From the NCBI RefSeq assembly GCF_037546065.1, contig NZ_JAWMWG010000004.1, positions 42,770 through 106,769 of the forward strand: a stretch of DNA of 64,000 nt, written 5' to 3'. The position numbers were made by a program, and so were the translations under genes. The stretch is from Holzapfeliella saturejae. Its GTDB lineage: Bacteria > Bacillota > Bacilli > Lactobacillales > Lactobacillaceae. Of this stretch, positions 44,494 through 52,640 are shown piece after piece (within the stretch, counting starts at the first letter, position 1; every line of letters begins with the position of its first letter). The notes below the pieces were generated by a model. It had not been told where the DNA came from, made no database searches, and worked only from the letters and a program-made list of their open reading frames with translations.

Positions 44494-45000
44494 ATGAGTA
44501 AAATCGCAGTAATCGTGACAAACTACGTTGAAGATATTGAATATACTTCACCTGTTGAAGCTTTACAAGCTGCAGGACACGAAGCTGTCACAATTGAAAA
44601 CGAAGCTAACAACGCTTTCACAGGTAAAAATGGTGGCCAATTCAAAGCTGACCTAGGTATTGCAGATGCAAACCCCGAAGACTTTGATGGGCTACTTGTA
44701 CCTGGTGGATTCTCACCTGACATTTTAAGAGCAGATGACCGTTATGTTGAGTTTACTAGACATTTCTTCTTAACCAATAAAGCAATCTTTTCAATTTGTC
44801 ATGGTCCACAAATCTTTATTCAAACTGGACTAACAAAAGGTCGTCGTCTGACAGCTTATACTTCTGTTGTCCCTGACTTATACTATGCAGGTGCAATTAT
44901 TGAAGACAAACCTGTTGTTATTGACGAAAACTTAGTGACAAGTCGTACTCCTGATGATTTAGATGCTTTCAACAAAGCCATTGTTGAAGTTTTAAACTAA
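44494..45000 (+). CDS. DJ-1/PfpI-family protein
   Basis: The 168-residue protein has the PfpI/YhbO features: MSKIAVIVTN and EDIEYTSPVEAL at the start, a GLLVPGGFSPDIL nucleophile-flanking loop, and AIFSICHGPQIFI with the nucleophile cysteine and adjacent histidine. YTSVVPDLYYAGA and LVTSRTPDDLDAF follow. Members act as stress-linked deglycases, glyoxalases or chaperones. Start set by AAAGGAGAA nine bases upstream; single gene with its own terminator. Confidence 0.92.
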   Translation: MSKIAVIVTNYVEDIEYTSPVEALQAAGHEAVTIENEANNAFTGKNGGQFKADLGIADANPEDFDGLLVPGGFSPDILRADDRYVEFTRHFFLTNKAIFSICHGPQIFIQTGLTKGRRLTAYTSVVPDLYYAGAIIEDKPVVIDENLVTSRTPDDLDAFNKAIVEVLN

Positions 45001-45039
45001 GTCAAAGATTCTTTTAAAAAAATTTAAGAAATTTCTGTT

Positions 45040-45067
45040 AAACTACGCTCATGAGCGTAGTTTTTTT
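45040..45067 (+). terminator. Terminator after the PfpI-like gene
   Basis: AAACTACGCTC pairs directly with GAGCGTAGTTT, with AT at the tip and seven T after it. Confidence 0.9.
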
Positions 45068-45095
45068 ATGACTATTATTACTAGGAGGAATATTT

Positions 45096-45656
45096 ATTTT
45101 AGAATTTAAAGATATCACCCAAGAAAGTCCCGAAAAACAACAACTGGTTAAGGATTTATACTTAACTGCTTTTCCTGAACACGAAAGACTAGCCTTTTCT
45201 TTTATTTTGGATAGAGCTAAGTTAGATCAAAACCATCTTGTTGCAATCGAAGATGACGGTCAATTTATTGGGCTTGTTTACTACACAATCTCAGGAAAAA
45301 ACTTACTCATTTCATACCTTGCTATGGATCCTTCAACTCGTTCAAAAGGTTATGGTACCCGTGTTCTTGAACAATTCAAAGAAAAGTATCAAGATAAAAC
45401 TATCTTTTTGGAAATTGAAGAAGTGATTGAAAACGCTGATAACTATACTCAACGTGTTAAACGCCAATCATTCTATGAAAGAAATGGTTTTACTAAAAGC
45501 AACATTTATATGAAAACCAAAATTGAAGGTAACGGGCTTGAAATTATGACCACACAGCCAATTACATTCGCTGACTATAAAGATGCTGTGACAACTTACT
45601 TAGGTCAAGATAATATGAGTGAGTGGAACAGCTACTTTGAAGCTGTTATTAGATAA
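45096..45656 (+). CDS. GNAT-family acetyltransferase, probable ATT start
   Basis: A GNAT protein of about 186 residues: EFKDITQESPEKQQLVKDLY at the start, AFPEHERLAFSFILDRAK, and the acetyl-CoA loop YLAMDPSTRSKGYGTRVLEQF near residue 75. In this frame there is no ATG, GTG or TTG between the upstream stop (45069) and a TTG at 45207 that would cut off the first beta strand and helix. A perfect AGGAGG at 45083-45088 is seven bases from an ATT codon at 45096, so initiation at ATT is the best explanation. The substrate is unknown. Confidence 0.8.
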   Translation: MLEFKDITQESPEKQQLVKDLYLTAFPEHERLAFSFILDRAKLDQNHLVAIEDDGQFIGLVYYTISGKNLLISYLAMDPSTRSKGYGTRVLEQFKEKYQDKTIFLEIEEVIENADNYTQRVKRQSFYERNGFTKSNIYMKTKIEGNGLEIMTTQPITFADYKDAVTTYLGQDNMSEWNSYFEAVIR

Positions 45657-45660
45657 AACA

Positions 45661-45692
45661 AAAACATCAACTCATTTTGAGTTGATGTTTTT
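45661..45692. terminator. Bidirectional terminator
   Basis: AAAACATCAACTCA pairs with TGAGTTGATGTTTT; sits between the GNAT gene and the convergent mmuM. Confidence 0.9.
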
Positions 45693-46612
45693 TAGTTTAA
45701 ACTCGACACAATCGCTCTAACTTCTGGTTCTGACGTACAACAACAGCCACCTATCCACTTGGCACCTTGTTCATGCCACTGTTTAGTATAAGTGTTGAAA
45801 GTTTGTTGACTGTGAGGTGCTTTGTCCCATTCCTTAACTTCTGGTGAATAACTTGCACCAGAGTTTGGATAAATGACTAAATCTTTTTGGGCAGTTGGTT
45901 GAACTTGTTTCAAAAATGAAGTAACTAACTCAGGTGCAATACAATTTGCACCATAAGCAATTACTTGGTTATTTTCTTCAAGTAATGCTTGAACCTGTTC
46001 AAAAGGTGTGCCATCACTTAATGTTTTGGCATCTTTCAATGTACAAGTCACCCAAACAGAAATTTCTGGTAACTCTTTAAGTAGCTCTAAAATTACCTTG
46101 ATTTCTTGATAGTTAGGCATGGTTTCAATCGCTAATAAGTCACAACCTTCTGCTATTAAAACATCTAGACGATCACGATGAAATTCACGATACGCTTCAT
46201 CAGATAACGCGTAATCTCCTCGATATTCTGAACCATCTGCTAGATAAGCCCCATAAGGTCCCACCGCTCCTGCTAAAAATTTTGGTTGAGTTGAGTCACT
46301 AGCCTGACGGGCTTCATCAGCTAATTGAACTGCACGTTTAATCAACGTTTTAGCTTGGTCAACGCTGTAGCCTTGATCTAAATAACCTTGAACACTAGCT
46401 TGATAGGTGGAAACAATTGCAATATTAGCTCCAGCATCAAAGTAGGCTTGATGAACATCTTTGATTTTTTCGGGGTAGTAGTCAATAGCTGAAGCTGTCC
46501 ATAATTTATTGTTTAAATTAACCTGACGTTCTTCAAGTCCTAGTGACATTGCCCCATCAATTACAATACTATTTTGTTGCTTTGCCCAATTTTTGATTAA
46601 CTCTTTTGACAT
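45692..46612 (-). CDS. mmuM: Homocysteine S-methyltransferase
   Basis: The 306-residue protein has the homocysteine-binding methyltransferase fold: IDGAMSLGLEERQ at the start, ANIAIVSTYQASVQGY, and the zinc cysteines in YGANCIAP and GGCCCTSEPEV. It transfers a methyl group from S-methylmethionine to homocysteine, giving two methionines. The start at 46612 follows AAAGGAGA; the frame open to 46684 is shadow. It overlaps the end of mmuP by 44 bases, so the two are one operon under the T-box. Confidence 0.94.
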   Translation of the reverse strand: MSKELIKNWAKQQNSIVIDGAMSLGLEERQVNLNNKLWTASAIDYYPEKIKDVHQAYFDAGANIAIVSTYQASVQGYLDQGYSVDQAKTLIKRAVQLADEARQASDSTQPKFLAGAVGPYGAYLADGSEYRGDYALSDEAYREFHRDRLDVLIAEGCDLLAIETMPNYQEIKVILELLKELPEISVWVTCTLKDAKTLSDGTPFEQVQALLEENNQVIAYGANCIAPELVTSFLKQVQPTAQKDLVIYPNSGASYSPEVKEWDKAPHSQQTFNTYTKQWHEQGAKWIGGCCCTSEPEVRAIVSSLN

Positions 46613-47981
46613 GTTTAGTCTCCTTTTTTTGAATAATAAAATAATAATAAGCAAATACGATGGCCGAGAATAATACACCGGCAATTAAAGATAGCTGTTG
46701 TTCTGGATCAAATCCAATCCCAACCAGAGAAATGGTACATAAGATGATAACTGCCCACGGTACAATTGGGTAGAAAGGAGTTTTATATTTTAAGTCTGAC
46801 GTTTTGTGCCCTTCTTTTAAAAACTGCTTTCTAAATCGTAATTGTGCAACCCCAACAGATAACCAAACCGAAACGACCGCAAATCCTGACAATGATGTTA
46901 ACACTAGATAAACGGTTCCAGGTGCATAAATACTAGAAAACAAGGATAATAATCCGCCTAATAATGTGAGTGTTAACCCGTAGATAGGTAAGCCATTTTT
47001 ATTTAACCTAGCTAACTTTTTAGGAAGTGGGCCTTGATTAGCTAGTGACCAAATCATTCTGGATGCAGCATAAACACCTGAGTTAGCACCTGAAAGAACG
47101 GTAATAAATAAAACCACGGACATTAAATTACCTGCATAAGCAAACCCCGCGTTATTTAAAATTGCAACAAACGGACTTGTGGTCAGCCCTGATGACTCTT
47201 GTGGCAGTAAAGCTCCAATTACAAAAATGGCACCGATAAATAAGATGACTAAAATAACAAGTGTCTTTAAAATGGCACCAGGTAAAACTTTTTGAGGGTT
47301 TTTAGTTTCACCTGCAGCAACTGCGATAATTTCCGTTCCTGAAAAAGCAAAGTTAGCAGCTAAAATTACCGAAATCACAGGCAAAATTCCATTAGGTAGT
47401 AAGCCATTTTTAGTAAAGTTTGATAATAAAACGGGTTGTGTTTGACCTGCTGATTGAATAACCCCAAAAACTAAAGCTAGTCCAATTACAATAAAAACCA
47501 GTAAAGCTAAACTTTTAATAATAGACATTACCAACTCACTAGCTGCAAACCATTTGACCTGTGATAAATTCAATGCTGCTAACAAGACAATGAATATCAT
47601 GCACCAAATCCAAACAGGTATGTTTTGATAAAAACCATTTGCAATCATGGCTAAGGTAATGAGTTGCGACCCTAATGAGACAGTCCAAGTTAACCAATAT
47701 AACCAAGCAACGACAAAACCAACACCTGGATGAATATGCTTGCTAGCATAAGTATGAAATGATCCTGTTGTTGGATTATGAACGGACAATTCTCCCAAAC
47801 ACAACATCACCAAACATACCAAAATTGCCCCAATAATATATGCAGCTAAGGTTCCAATGGGACCTGCTGATTGAATTAAATAACCTGAACTCATGAAAAT
47901 ACCTGTTCCAATAACACCTCCAAGTGATAATGTCACCAGGTGCTTACTTTGCATTTGTTTTGTAAATGATTCTTTTGCCAT
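46569..47981 (-). CDS. mmuP: S-methylmethionine permease
   Basis: The 470-residue amino-acid permease has about 12 helices and APC-family features: HLVTLSLGGVIGTGIFMSSG at the start, GELSVHNPTTGSFHTYASKH and GTEIIAVAAGETKNPQKVLP. It is assigned to S-methylmethionine because of its operon with mmuM and its methionine-type T-box; the sequence alone would allow another amino acid. GGAGGAG precedes the ATG. Confidence 0.88.
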   Translation of the reverse strand: MAKESFTKQMQSKHLVTLSLGGVIGTGIFMSSGYLIQSAGPIGTLAAYIIGAILVCLVMLCLGELSVHNPTTGSFHTYASKHIHPGVGFVVAWLYWLTWTVSLGSQLITLAMIANGFYQNIPVWIWCMIFIVLLAALNLSQVKWFAASELVMSIIKSLALLVFIVIGLALVFGVIQSAGQTQPVLLSNFTKNGLLPNGILPVISVILAANFAFSGTEIIAVAAGETKNPQKVLPGAILKTLVILVILFIGAIFVIGALLPQESSGLTTSPFVAILNNAGFAYAGNLMSVVLFITVLSGANSGVYAASRMIWSLANQGPLPKKLARLNKNGLPIYGLTLTLLGGLLSLFSSIYAPGTVYLVLTSLSGFAVVSVWLSVGVAQLRFRKQFLKEGHKTSDLKYKTPFYPIVPWAVIILCTISLVGIGFDPEQQLSLIAGVLFSAIVFAYYYFIIQKKETKHVKRVNQKLGKATK

Positions 47982-48011
47982 GTGATTGACTCCTCCTTTT
48001 TAATTAATGAA

Positions 48012-48300
48012 ATAAAAAAAGACACCCGCCCTAAAAAGGGCGAGTGTCTCTCGCGGTACCACCTTTGTTTTAAATTTAGCCGTGATTAAATCCACAGCTA
48101 AACTCTCTCAATCCGGAACTAACATTCCTTCACGCTATATCAGGCGTACCCGTTGTAAGCTCAATTACTTTACTCACAAAAGCTCAAAGACCATTTTCAT
48201 TCTGCTTCAAATATCTACTCTCACCAACTGTAGACTCTCTTTAAAATGAAGTTGAGAATTACTTTTCTCATCATCGCTTAATCATTTCATTTTTTTATAA
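48012..48300 (-). promoter_or_regulatory. T-box riboswitch (methionine type) of mmuP-mmuM
   Basis: The minus-strand leader has the T-box antiterminator sequence AAGGTGGTACCGCG (48052-48065) followed by the terminator GACACTCGCCC/GGGCGGGTGTC and seven T (48014-48050). Stem I lies at about 48190-48290 with a GATGAGAAAAGTAA kink-turn region. The specifier loop on the 3' side reads GCAGAATGAAAATGG, giving an AUG (methionine) specifier at 48198-48200. Uncharged tRNA-Met should bind and turn on the permease. The specifier is read by eye from the fold, so it is less certain than the T-box itself. Confidence 0.85.
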
Positions 48301-48314
48301 TGTTTACATGGTTT

Positions 48315-49061
48315 TCACCTTTTGTCAACACTTTTATGGAACCATGGAATATTTTTATCAAATAAAGCTAACGCATCATTCAATAAGTAAAGCGTATATG
48401 TAAATAGTAACGTAAAGTTAGCATCGCCTTGAAAAGCGGTTGTGCCCCATAAAATCACACTCATTACACCTTGGAAAATCCAAAAGTAATATTGATCTCT
48501 AAATCTTAATGTTGCCAAAATAGAACCGGTAATACCAACTGCTCCAGCAAAAGCATCAAGTACTGGTCGTGGACTAATAAACAACTGTGTATCCATTAAA
48601 TAAAGTAATCCAAACACAACAATAAAGAATAAAGCTGTTAGCCCCCAGTCTCTTAATGGTTTTGAGTCAGAAAGACCTCGAATATGAGCTTGTACATTCT
48701 CAGACCACTTAGGTAGAACTAAAACTGGAATGTCTAATAAAATAATATAAGCTGCCTGTAAAACAACATCAGCATAGTTCTTAGCTGAAATTGCGACAAT
48801 AATATATAAAATCGCACTGATTAAACCAAACATACCATTAACAGGTTTGGCGTTTGTAATTGCAAGTGTTGTGGTGTATCCCAAAATACCCGCAAACATC
48901 GTTGTAATTGAAATAGCATTAATATCACTTGTAATTGTTGTTAAAATTACAACAATTATCCCCAATGTTAACAACTGGTAACTTCGCTTAGTCCACCCCT
49001 TCATTTGATGAATATACCAGCTTGGTTTTAACACACGTAATGCGTCTTGATTCAATTTCAT
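48315..49061 (-). CDS. pnuC: Nicotinamide riboside transporter
   Basis: The 248-residue membrane protein has about seven helices and PnuC features: WTKRSYQLLTLGIIV at the start, the GLISAILYIIVAISAKNYAD segment, and a final WIFQGVMSVILWGTTAF and LYTLYLLNDALALFDKN. It brings in nicotinamide riboside for NAD synthesis by facilitated diffusion. GAAGGGGA stands close to the ATG. The gene lies divergent from panE, with a 12-base inverted repeat between them. Confidence 0.92.
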   Translation of the reverse strand: MKLNQDALRVLKPSWYIHQMKGWTKRSYQLLTLGIIVVILTTITSDINAISITTMFAGILGYTTTLAITNAKPVNGMFGLISAILYIIVAISAKNYADVVLQAAYIILLDIPVLVLPKWSENVQAHIRGLSDSKPLRDWGLTALFFIVVFGLLYLMDTQLFISPRPVLDAFAGAVGITGSILATLRFRDQYYFWIFQGVMSVILWGTTAFQGDANFTLLFTYTLYLLNDALALFDKNIPWFHKSVDKR

Positions 49062-49158
49062 TCCCCTTCTCTATAAAAAATCAACACTAGATATTGTACA
49101 CGTCATTCAAAAAAACGCAATATTTTTCTATATGTTGTGTTTTTTGAAAAAGTCAAGT

Positions 49159-49196
49159 ATTTTAACATTTGATTTTTATGTAATAAATGTTAAAAT
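49159..49196. repeat. Inverted repeat between pnuC and panE
   Basis: ATTTTAACATTT (49159-49170) and AAATGTTAAAAT (49185-49196) are perfect 12-base arms 14 bases apart, in the divergent promoter region. A regulator site is possible; no T-run supports a terminator. Confidence 0.5.
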
Positions 49197-49229
49197 TTAA
49201 TAAATTTATAATATTCGGAGGTACAGATT

Positions 49230-50189
49230 ATGAGATATGCAGTTTTGGGATCAGGAGCCATGGGTTTTAGATATGGTGTTATGTTACAAGAAAATGCAGG
49301 TGTCACTGTTGACTTTGTTGATTCATGGGAACCTAATATTGAAGCTGTCAAAAAGCAAGGCGGCGTTCGTGTTCAACGTGATCACGAAAATGAACAGTTA
49401 ATCGATGTTAATATTTACTCACCTGAAACGTATGATCAAAAACCAGATGTTTGGTTAGTTTTTGCCAAACAAATGGAACTCCAAAACTTACTTGACTGTT
49501 GTCAAAAAGCTGGATTGTTCAACGATAATCAATATGTTGTCAGTGCTATGAATGGGATTGGCCACATGGACAAAATCGTTCAATTCTTCCCAAATGAACA
49601 TGTTCTGGGTGGAACAGCAATGATTGCAACACTAATGCCTGAACCTGGGTTTGTTGACTTCATGGGTAAAGAAGGCAAAGAAAGTATGCATCTTGCAACT
49701 TATGGCGATAACGAGCCTGATGCTAACCAAAAACAAATCATGGCTGATTTAGAAAGTGCTAAACTTCACCCAATTTATAGTGAAGATTACTTGAGTATGG
49801 CCATGACCAAGCTATTGTTCAACTCCGTTGTTAATACAATCTGTACGATGTTTGAAATTCCAATGGGACAATTCGGTGACTTCAAAGGGGCTAAAGAAAT
49901 GACTACCCAAATGATGGATGAAGCCTTTGAAGCTTGTAAACGAAACAATATTGACCTACCTCAAACAAAAGAAGAAGCTATTCAAGGTGTTTTAGATGGT
50001 TGTGTAGATTACAAATATCACCACCCTTCTATGTATCAAGACCTTTCTAAAAATCGTCCAACAGAAGTCGATTACATTAATGGCTATATTGTCAAACTTG
50101 GTGACAAAGTTGGATACAATTGTGCCGTTCACCGCTTTGTTGTGAACGAAGTTCACTTAGCTGAAAGTATTAAACAAGCTCAAAAGTAG
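49230..50189 (+). CDS. panE: 2-dehydropantoate 2-reductase
   Basis: The 319-residue protein begins with the NADPH site MRYAVLGSGAMGFRYG (residues 7-13, GxGAMG). SAMNGIGH, the TKLLFNSVVNTICTMF segment with the catalytic lysine, and HPSMYQDLSKNRPTEVDYINGYI complete the ketopantoate reductase pattern. It reduces ketopantoate to pantoate for coenzyme A; lactate-type 2-ketoacid reductases of the same fold exist, so the pantothenate role is probable rather than certain. CGGAGG precedes ATG. Confidence 0.88.
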   Translation: MRYAVLGSGAMGFRYGVMLQENAGVTVDFVDSWEPNIEAVKKQGGVRVQRDHENEQLIDVNIYSPETYDQKPDVWLVFAKQMELQNLLDCCQKAGLFNDNQYVVSAMNGIGHMDKIVQFFPNEHVLGGTAMIATLMPEPGFVDFMGKEGKESMHLATYGDNEPDANQKQIMADLESAKLHPIYSEDYLSMAMTKLLFNSVVNTICTMFEIPMGQFGDFKGAKEMTTQMMDEAFEACKRNNIDLPQTKEEAIQGVLDGCVDYKYHHPSMYQDLSKNRPTEVDYINGYIVKLGDKVGYNCAVHRFVVNEVHLAESIKQAQK

Positions 50190-50203
50190 TTTGAATATCA
50201 AAC
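50189..50203. promoter_or_regulatory. FabT-type palindrome after panE
   Basis: GTTTGAATATCAAAC begins with the last base of the panE stop. It has the same arms as the palindrome at 50310 (in the opposite reading) and resembles the FabT box TTTGA-N3-TCAAA. Confidence 0.55.
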
Positions 50204-50220
50204 TTTTTTACACGCTAAAT

Positions 50221-50270
50221 AAAAACCGCTAAATCCTTTATATAAAAGGGTTTATAGCGGTTTTTGTTTT
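50221..50270. terminator. Terminator after panE
   Basis: AAAAACCGCTAAA pairs with TTTATAGCGGTTTTT around an inner loop; followed by GTTTT. Confidence 0.88.
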
Positions 50271-50309
50271 ATCGAAATTCAAATTTTAATTAGCCAATTT
50301 TAAAAAAAG

Positions 50310-50324
50310 GTTTGATATTCAAAC
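50310..50324 (+). promoter_or_regulatory. FabT operator at the fab promoter
   Basis: GTTTGATATTCAAAC is a perfect 15-base palindrome overlapping the likely -35 region; AATATA/TATACC follows as a -10 candidate at about 50330. FabT bound to acyl-carrier protein would block the promoter. A GTTCAG/CTGAAC stem lies in the 5' untranslated region. Confidence 0.75.
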
Positions 50325-50390
50325 AAAAATAATATACCATGAATTCCAGTTCAGAAAAGTAACACAATTGCTGAACATTAGGAGGAAATT

Positions 50391-50831
50391 ATGGAGCCAG
50401 TTTTAACTGCAAGCGAAATTATGAAAATGATTCCCAACCGCTATCCAATTCTTTTTATGGATTACGTTGATGAAATCAATCCCGGAGAATCAATCGTGGC
50501 AACTAAAAATGTCACAATCAACGAAGAGTTTTTCCAAGGACACTTCCCTGGAAACCCTGTTATGCCGGGAGTTTTAATTATTGAAGCTCTTGCTCAAGCC
50601 GCTTCTATTTTAATTTTAAAATCTAAAGAATTCGAAGGCAAGACTGCTTACATGGGTGCGATTAAAAACGCCAAATTCAGAAAAGTAGTTGAACCTGGTG
50701 ATGTATTAAAACTTCACGTCAAAATGATTAAGCAACGTGCCAACATGGGTATTGTTGAAACTTACGCAGAAGTTAATGGTAAGAAAGCTTGCCAAGCCGA
50801 ACTTACTTTTATCGTAGCTAATCGCGATTAA
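50391..50831 (+). CDS. fabZ: 3-hydroxyacyl-ACP dehydratase FabZ, active copy
   Basis: The 146-residue hot-dog protein has RYPILFMD, the catalytic histidine in FFQGHFPGNPVMPG and the catalytic glutamate in LIIEALAQ, all as in active FabZ. It dehydrates 3-hydroxyacyl-ACP, and in lactic acid bacteria one FabZ may also isomerise the C10 intermediate to start unsaturated chains. First gene of the fatty-acid operon, with AGGAGG six bases before ATG. A degenerate paralogue lies at 56019. Confidence 0.96.
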   Translation: MEPVLTASEIMKMIPNRYPILFMDYVDEINPGESIVATKNVTINEEFFQGHFPGNPVMPGVLIIEALAQAASILILKSKEFEGKTAYMGAIKNAKFRKVVEPGDVLKLHVKMIKQRANMGIVETYAEVNGKKACQAELTFIVANRD

Positions 50832-50874
50832 ATCAAACAGACGTTGCGCTTATAACTTAACTGAGGAGAAAAGT

Positions 50875-51345
50875 ATGTCAGTTCATGATGACGAAACAAA
50901 GTTCAAAAAAGCGGAACATGATTTTATTAATGAAGCTTTAGCTAATGTCTATGACAATATTTTAAGAATCGAAGAAAAGGAGTTAAAAAAGAGCTCTTTT
51001 AGCGATATTACTGTCAAAGAAGTCCACTTAGTTCACGCCATTAGTTTGCATGAACCCAAAAGTGCTTCACAGATTGCTAAAAAAATGCATCTATCAAGAG
51101 GAACCTTGACGATTAACTTGCGAAACCTTGAACGAAAAGGTCTCATTAATCGCACCAAAAACCCTCATGATCAACGTGTAACAGATATCACTCTAACCAA
51201 ACGCGGTCGAGTGTTATATCGTGCACACAATGCATTTCATTCAAAAATGGTAGACCGTTTTTTAGCAGGTTTCAGCCTTGACGAGCTCAAGGTTGTCAAA
51301 CATGCTTTAGTCAACTTACAAGACTTTTTGGATGAGCTCACTTAA
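50875..51345 (+). CDS. fabT: Fatty-acid regulator FabT (MarR family)
   Basis: The 156-residue winged-helix protein has ALANVYDNILRIEEKELKKS at the start and the MarR core SASQIAKKMHLSRGTLTINL, RNLERKGLI and RTKNPHDQRVTDITLTKRG (DxRxx wing). Its place as second gene of the fab cluster and the TTTGA-N3-TCAAA palindromes upstream identify it as FabT, a repressor that needs long-chain acyl-ACP. Ribosome site GAGGAGAA precedes ATG. Confidence 0.93.
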   Translation: MSVHDDETKFKKAEHDFINEALANVYDNILRIEEKELKKSSFSDITVKEVHLVHAISLHEPKSASQIAKKMHLSRGTLTINLRNLERKGLINRTKNPHDQRVTDITLTKRGRVLYRAHNAFHSKMVDRFLAGFSLDELKVVKHALVNLQDFLDELT

Positions 51346-51352
51346 AACCGAC

Positions 51353-52327
51353 ATGAAAAATTTTTCTATCGAACAAACCGCTCACGTTGTCCCTGAAAAT
51401 GTTGTCACCAATAATGACCTCACGGCATTTATGGAAACTTCAGATGAGTGGATTTCAAAGCGAACCGGCATCAAACAACGACATATTTCAAATCAGCAAA
51501 CCACAAGCGATTTATGTTTAAGCGTTGCTGAAAATTTGATTACTAACAGCCAATACAATGCCGAAGACATTGACTTGATTATCGTTGCAACAATGTCTCC
51601 TGACTATATGACACCTAATGTAGCGTCTATGGTTCAAGGTGAACTTGGTGCTACTAACGCGATGGCGTTTGATATCAATACCGCCTGCTCAGGCTTTGTC
51701 TACGGATTGAAAATGGCACATTCATTATTTAATGATGACAAAATTTCAACCGCTATTGTAATTGGTGGTGAAGTTTTAAGTAAACTAGTTGACTTCAATG
51801 ATCGCTCAACAGCCATTCTCTTTGGAGATGGTGCTGGTGGTGCCTTAATTACGAAAAATGAAGGTACTGGTCATTATCTAGGGGATAATTTTGAAACTTA
51901 CGGTGATATGGGACGCTTCCTAACTGCCGGACATTTCAATACCCAAACCCCTTTCAACCAAATGCTTGACACAACACCCCTATCTTTTGAAATGAATGGC
52001 CGTAAAGTTTATGACTTTGCGACTTCAGCTATTCCTGAGTCATTAAATAAAGCTCTTGAAGATGCTGGCTTAGACTTGGAAGATATTGATCATTTTATTT
52101 TTCATCAAGCTAATGCTCGAATTATAAAAACCGTGGTCAAAAAATTAAAACTAGATCCAACTAAAGCACATGTTAACATTGATCGATTTGGTAATACAGC
52201 TGCTGCCAGTGAACCTATTCTTCTAGATGAAGTGATTCAAAATGGTACAGTTAAAAAAGGTCAAACCTTAGCTTTAATTGGATTTGGTGGCGGTCTTGAA
52301 ATTGGAACCGTCATTTTAAACTATTAA
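51353..52327 (+). CDS. fabH: 3-oxoacyl-ACP synthase III
   Basis: The 324-residue protein has the Cys-His-Asn triad: DINTACSGFVYGL, IFHQANARI and NIDRFGNTAAAS. SDEWISKRTGIKQRH and LFGDGAGGALI are typical. It starts chains by joining acetyl-CoA to malonyl-ACP. I choose the ATG at 51353 (MKNFSIEQ), which matches the usual FabH start; another ATG at 51332 overlaps fabT and is possible. Neither has a strong ribosome site, suggesting translation coupled to fabT. Confidence 0.95.
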   Translation: MKNFSIEQTAHVVPENVVTNNDLTAFMETSDEWISKRTGIKQRHISNQQTTSDLCLSVAENLITNSQYNAEDIDLIIVATMSPDYMTPNVASMVQGELGATNAMAFDINTACSGFVYGLKMAHSLFNDDKISTAIVIGGEVLSKLVDFNDRSTAILFGDGAGGALITKNEGTGHYLGDNFETYGDMGRFLTAGHFNTQTPFNQMLDTTPLSFEMNGRKVYDFATSAIPESLNKALEDAGLDLEDIDHFIFHQANARIIKTVVKKLKLDPTKAHVNIDRFGNTAAASEPILLDEVIQNGTVKKGQTLALIGFGGGLEIGTVILNY

Positions 52328-52384
52328 AAAACAACAATTAAAAATAATAATAAAACTATTGAAAAATTGAGAGGAAATTTAATT

Positions 52385-52627
52385 ATGACTAACGAACAAA
52401 TTTTAAACAAAATCAAAGCTATCGTGGAAGAACAAACAGATGCAGATGTAGAAAGCATTGTTGAATCAACAAACTTTAAAGATGACTTAGACTTAGACAG
52501 TTTAGATGTTTTTGAAATCGTTAACGAAATCGAAGACGAATTTGACATTGAAATCGAAACAGAAGACGAAAGTCTAGACACTGTTGGTGAAGTTGTTAAC
52601 TACGTTAGCAAAAAATTAGGCGAATAA
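52385..52627 (+). CDS. acpP: Acyl carrier protein
   Basis: The 80-residue, very acidic protein has the phosphopantetheine serine at residue 39 in DLDLDSLDVFEIV. It carries growing acyl chains on the cytoplasmic side. The start at 52385 follows AGAGGAAA; a longer frame to 52367 lacks a ribosome site. Its place between fabH and fabD is standard. The Sfp-type transferase at 60251 may load it. Confidence 0.95.
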   Translation: MTNEQILNKIKAIVEEQTDADVESIVESTNFKDDLDLDSLDVFEIVNEIEDEFDIEIETEDESLDTVGEVVNYVSKKLGE

Positions 52628-52640
52628 TCGAGGTTCGCTT

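Noticed and set aside
45207..45656. GNAT gene starting at TTG 45207
   Set aside because: It would remove about 37 residues that match the start of the GNAT fold and has no ribosome site, unlike the ATT at 45096.
52324..52581. Minus-strand ORF opposite acpP
   Set aside because: Serine-rich translation of the antisense of an acidic gene, without ribosome site or homology.
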